From JALTBU01 sp964410645 (GTDB lineage Bacteria; Campylobacterota; Campylobacteria; Campylobacterales; Nautiliaceae): a stretch of 8,239 nt of DNA. Of this stretch, positions 5,334 through 8,239 are shown in pieces. A program made the translations under genes and the position numbers. The notes below the pieces were generated by a model, which searched no databases, was not told the origin of the DNA, and worked only from the letters and a program-made list of their open reading frames with translations. Every line of letters starts with the position of its first letter. The first letter of the stretch is position 1. The stretch lies in NCBI GenBank assembly GCA_964410645.1, contig CAYPHV010000047.1, positions 1 to 8,239 of the forward strand, in the 5' to 3' direction.

Positions 5334-6467
5334 ATGAAAAAAATATTAAAATGGGGGAGTGTTTTATTCCTTTTAATTATTATAAGTTTTGGATTTTACA
5401 AAAAAGTTTATATTCCAAAGCATACTTACGAAACAGTTACACCAATAAAAGGTAATTTAAATGTTCAAGTTTATGGGATTGGAAATATATCAGCTAAAAC
5501 AATTTATACAATTAATTCAGAAGTAAGTGGAAGAATTTTAAGTTTAAATAGTGATATTGGAAAATGGGTAAAAAAGGGTCAGTTATTAGCCGTGATTGAC
5601 AGTGTGGATTTGCCTAAAAAACTTGAAATAGAAAAACTAAATTTAGAAAAAGCAAAACTAAATGTACAAAAATTAAATAAAGATTTAGAAATTTTAGAAA
5701 TAAAAAAATGGCTTTTAAATAAAACATTTGAGAGGAATAAAAAACTTTTAAAATCAAAAGGTGTTTCACAAGATAAATATGATACTTCAAAAGCTTCTTT
5801 AGAAGAAATTATTAAAGAAATAGAGTCAAATAAAGTTGCTTTACAAATAGCGCAAAAAGAAATAGAGATTTCCACTCAAAATATAGAATCTATTAAATTA
5901 GAGCTAAGTAAATTTAAGATTTATTCTCCAACTGATGGATTGATAATCTCAAAAAGTGTATCATTAGATCAAAATGTAATGCCAAATGAAGAAATTTTTG
6001 AAATAGTAAATCCAAAAGATGTATGGCTAAAAAGTTATATTGATGAAAGAGTTAGCAAAAATTTAAAGATAGGCCAAAGTGCGGATATCACTCTAAATTC
6101 GAATCCTTTTGTTCATTATAAAGGAGTTATTGCAAGAATTACTCCAGTGACAGATTTAGTTACGGAAGAAAGAGAAGTTGATATAGCTTTTGATAAATTA
6201 CCAAAGCCTTTTTATATGAACTCTCAGGCTAATGTGGCAATTATTACAAAAAAGTATAAAAATATTTATAAAATACCTGCAAATGTAGTTGTTTATAAAA
6301 ATAAAAGAGCAGGAGTATGGATAAAAAATGGCAATATTGCTAAATTTGAGCCAATAAAAATTATAGATAGAAATGATAAATTTATCATTATAAATAAAGC
6401 AAATTTAGAAATTATAATACCAAACAGTAAAAAAGCAAAGTTAAAAAATGGAAGCAAAGTTTTATGA
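5334..6467 (+). CDS. Periplasmic adaptor (membrane-fusion protein, HlyD/MacA/DevB type) of an ABC exporter
   Basis: A 377-residue adaptor that would link an inner-membrane ABC pump to an outer-membrane TolC-like channel. Layout: N-terminal anchor (MKKILKWGS, then a hydrophobic stretch to about 21); first lipoyl half-motif (SEVSGRILSLNSDIGKWVKK, 62-81, then GQLLAVID); a long coiled-coil hairpin (about 92-195); second lipoyl half (YSPTDGLIISKSVSLDQNV, 197-215); then beta-barrel and membrane-proximal domains to the end. At the hairpin tip, R134, L138 and S145 match exactly the R-x3-L-x6-S spacing known for TolC docking in AcrA and MacA. There is no lipobox cysteine, so it is anchored by a transmembrane helix. 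The gene overlaps the permease by four bases (ATGA). Sampled stretches are about 18% G+C. Substrate unknown. Confidence 0.9.
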   Translation: MKKILKWGSVLFLLIIISFGFYKKVYIPKHTYETVTPIKGNLNVQVYGIGNISAKTIYTINSEVSGRILSLNSDIGKWVKKGQLLAVIDSVDLPKKLEIEKLNLEKAKLNVQKLNKDLEILEIKKWLLNKTFERNKKLLKSKGVSQDKYDTSKASLEEIIKEIESNKVALQIAQKEIEISTQNIESIKLELSKFKIYSPTDGLIISKSVSLDQNVMPNEEIFEIVNPKDVWLKSYIDERVSKNLKIGQSADITLNSNPFVHYKGVIARITPVTDLVTEEREVDIAFDKLPKPFYMNSQANVAIITKKYKNIYKIPANVVVYKNKRAGVWIKNGNIAKFEPIKIIDRNDKFIIINKANLEIIIPNSKKAKLKNGSKVL

Positions 6468-7609
6468 ATTTAGCTTATAAAGATATTAAGCATATATTAG
6501 GTAAATTTATTATAACGGCTATGGGTGTTGGAATGTTGCTTGGTGTTGTGCTTATTATGATTGGGGTTTATCGTGGTATGATTTATGATGCTAAGGTTTT
6601 AGTAATGGATATAAATCCAAATTTATGGATAGTTCAAGAAGATAGATTAGGACCTTTTGCAGAAAGTTCAAAAATTCATAAAGACTTGAAAAATTCTTTA
6701 AAATCAGTAGAAGGTGTTGATAAAACAGCCGCTTATACTTTTCAAACTATAGAGTTTCCTTTAAAAACAAAATCTGTTAAAACAATGATTGTAGGATATG
6801 ATGTTTTTGGTGAAATAAGTCCAATAAATCCTAAAAGATTAATTGAGGGAAGAGCAATAAATAAATCTCATTATGAAATAGTTACAACAGATAAAATGAA
6901 ATATAAACTTGGCGATAAAATAAAATTACAAAATGATATTTATAGAGTTGTAGGAATTACTCACGGGACAGTTGATAGTGGAGGTGACCCGATAGTTTAT
7001 ATGTCATTAGCAGATGCAAATAAGATTCAGTTTAATTATTCAAATCCCAGAATTAGAAATGATAGAGCCCGGGGTTTAAAGGCAAATCGAGACAGCGATT
7101 TGGTAAATACAATAGTTGTGAAACTTAAAAAAGGTTATTCACCACAATTAGTAGGTCAGAATATAAAAAAAGATTTTAATAAAAATGTTTTTACTCAAAA
7201 AGAAGAGCTGTTTTTTTTATCAAAACATGTCATAGAAAAGGCATCTAAACAAATCGGAAGTTTTACAGTTATTTTAATTATAGTTTCTACTATTATTATT
7301 GGACTTATAATGTACACAATGACATTAGAAAAAATGAAAGAAATTGCTATTATGAAATTAATTGGTATTCCAAATATAAAAATTGTAAATATGATTTTGC
7401 AAGAGACTGTTTTATTAGGATTTTTAGCTTTTATTTCTGGAAATATTTTTGCACATTTAATATATAATAAGTTTCCTAAAAGAGTTTTATTAAATTTAAA
7501 TGATGCTGAAATACTTTTTGTTATAGTTTTAGTGTCTTCTGTTTTATCTTCAATAATTGGAATTTATAAAGTTATAAAAGTGAATCCTCAGGAGGCAATA
7601 GGTGGATAG
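6464..7609 (+). CDS. ABC exporter permease, MacB/FtsX-type (DevC-like)
   Basis: A 381-residue inner-membrane permease of the type VII (MacB/FtsX) ABC group, which drives substrate out of the periplasm by mechanical motion. It has four predicted membrane helices: one near the N-terminus (about 14-37), then a large periplasmic domain (about 40-262), then three at about 267-288, 311-334 and 349-371. Between the second and third helices, EKMKEIAIMKLIGIPNIKI (289-307) is the typical FtsX-type coupling region facing the ATPase. The end KVNPQEAIGG fits the family pattern. Unlike MacB, the ATPase is a separate gene, as in DevBCA and LolCDE. LolC/E is unlikely because an adaptor with a TolC motif precedes it. 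The start overlaps the adaptor stop by four bases. The next gene begins eight bases before this one ends. Confidence 0.88.
   Translation: MNLAYKDIKHILGKFIITAMGVGMLLGVVLIMIGVYRGMIYDAKVLVMDINPNLWIVQEDRLGPFAESSKIHKDLKNSLKSVEGVDKTAAYTFQTIEFPLKTKSVKTMIVGYDVFGEISPINPKRLIEGRAINKSHYEIVTTDKMKYKLGDKIKLQNDIYRVVGITHGTVDSGGDPIVYMSLADANKIQFNYSNPRIRNDRARGLKANRDSDLVNTIVVKLKKGYSPQLVGQNIKKDFNKNVFTQKEELFFLSKHVIEKASKQIGSFTVILIIVSTIIIGLIMYTMTLEKMKEIAIMKLIGIPNIKIVNMILQETVLLGFLAFISGNIFAHLIYNKFPKRVLLNLNDAEILFVIVLVSSVLSSIIGIYKVIKVNPQEAIGG
7590..7595 (+). promoter_or_regulatory. Strong Shine-Dalgarno for the GTG-started ATPase
   Basis: AGGAGG, fully complementary to the 16S rRNA tail, lies six bases before GTG 7602 and inside the end of the permease gene. 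It is the strongest ribosome-binding site in the window and settles the unusual start codon. Confidence 0.8.
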
Positions 7610-8239
7610 CAGTATAAAAGTTGAAAATTTAGTAAAAATTTTTGGTAAAAATGATACAAGAGTCGAAGTAATAAACGGAGCAAATTTCGAAGTAAAAAAA
7701 GGTGAATTAGTGGCTCTCATAGCTCCAAGTGGAGCAGGAAAAACTACTCTTTTGATGATGATAGGATGTGTTGAAACTCCTACAAGTGGGCAAATATATT
7801 TAGGAAATGAAAAGGTTTATGATAATAAATGGCTTATAAAAGATACTACAAAAATAAGAAGAGATAAAATAGGATTTATTTTTCAAGCACCAAATTTAGT
7901 TCCTTTTTTAAATGTGATAGAAAATGTAACTTTACTTCCTATTACAAAAGGAATTTCAAAAAAAAATGCCAATAAAAAAGCAATGGAATTATTTGATTAT
8001 TTTGATATTGCCGAAAAAGCTTATTTTATGCCAAGTGAATTAAGTGGAGGGCAACAACAAAGAGTAGCAATTGCAAGAGCTTTAGCTACTGAGCCTAAAA
8101 TAATTTTAGCAGATGAACCAACTGCTGCACTTGATAAAACAAGGTCGTTAGATGTAGTGAAAATGCTTAAAAAAATAGCAGTTGAACAAAATGTAGCGGT
8201 TATTATGGTAACTCATGATGAAGATATGCTTCCTTTATG
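7602..8239 (+). CDS. ABC exporter ATPase (MacB/LolD/DevA type), partial
   Basis: The nucleotide-binding subunit that powers the adaptor-permease exporter. The frame stays open to the window end, giving 212 codons; family members are usually about 220-250 residues, so only a short C-terminal piece is missing. Seen in order: Walker A APSGAGKTT (41-49), Q-loop FIFQAPNLVPFL (92-103), signature LSGGQQQRVAIARAL (147-161), Walker B IILADEPTAALD (167-178) and H-loop VTHD (203-206). The first glycine of Walker A (GxxxxGKT) is alanine here. I recall the same APSGAGK form in some LolD proteins, so activity is not in doubt. Start at GTG 7602, eight bases inside the permease gene. An outer-membrane channel gene may lie beyond the window. 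Confidence 0.93.
   Translation, partial: MDSSIKVENLVKIFGKNDTRVEVINGANFEVKKGELVALIAPSGAGKTTLLMMIGCVETPTSGQIYLGNEKVYDNKWLIKDTTKIRRDKIGFIFQAPNLVPFLNVIENVTLLPITKGISKKNANKKAMELFDYFDIAEKAYFMPSELSGGQQQRVAIARALATEPKIILADEPTAALDKTRSLDVVKMLKKIAVEQNVAVIMVTHDEDMLPL

Noticed and set aside
6985..6992. GTGACCCG in the permease gene as a copy of the tRNA 3' end (attachment-site repeat)
   Set aside because: Only eight bases match, inside an intact coding sequence; chance is the simpler explanation.
1..8239. CRISPR array, riboswitch or replication origin
   Set aside because: No regularly spaced repeats of suitable length, no recognisable aptamer core upstream of any gene, and no clustered DnaA-box-like sites were seen by eye.

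Overview
The window looks like chromosomal DNA from a low-GC member of the Campylobacterota, plausibly a Nautiliales-type organism (inference, no search was run). The reasons are a short-form biotin synthase, a glutamyl-tRNA synthetase that reads like Helicobacter GltX1, many promoters made of a T-run plus an extended -10 with no clear -35 box, and very compact gene packing. Base composition is patchy. Single 60-base lines sampled by eye run about 17-27% G+C in the flanks and about 30-37% in the bioB/gltX core.

Bases 1-1788 are an accessory segment. It opens with about 200 bases of gene-free, repeat-bearing DNA, followed by the wreck of an IS21-type transposase gene. Two different type II toxin-antitoxin modules come next. 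The first is an unclassified antitoxin overlapping a RelE/YafQ-type toxin. The second is a ribbon-helix-helix antitoxin overlapping a PIN-domain toxin. The segment ends at the 3' end of a minus-strand tRNA-Lys(CTT).

Bases 1789-5284 are the housekeeping core. The tRNA and bioB are transcribed divergently from one short, nearly symmetric promoter. bioB overlaps a CPA2-type cation/proton antiporter gene by 11 bases. gltX follows, with its own -10 box on the antiporter stop codon.

Bases 5285-8239 hold a very AT-rich operon for a MacAB/DevBCA-type tripartite exporter: membrane-fusion adaptor, FtsX/MacB-type permease, and ABC ATPase (cut by the window end). The genes overlap by 4 and 8 bases. The adaptor carries a recognisable TolC-docking RLS motif, so an outer-membrane channel is expected elsewhere. 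A 16-base inverted repeat over its presumed promoter is a candidate operator.

Nothing here is convincingly a wholly new system. The best leads are the shared divergent promoter, the operator-like repeat in front of the exporter, the unclassified first antitoxin, the PIN toxin with a missing acidic residue, and the repeat structure upstream of the IS21 relic.
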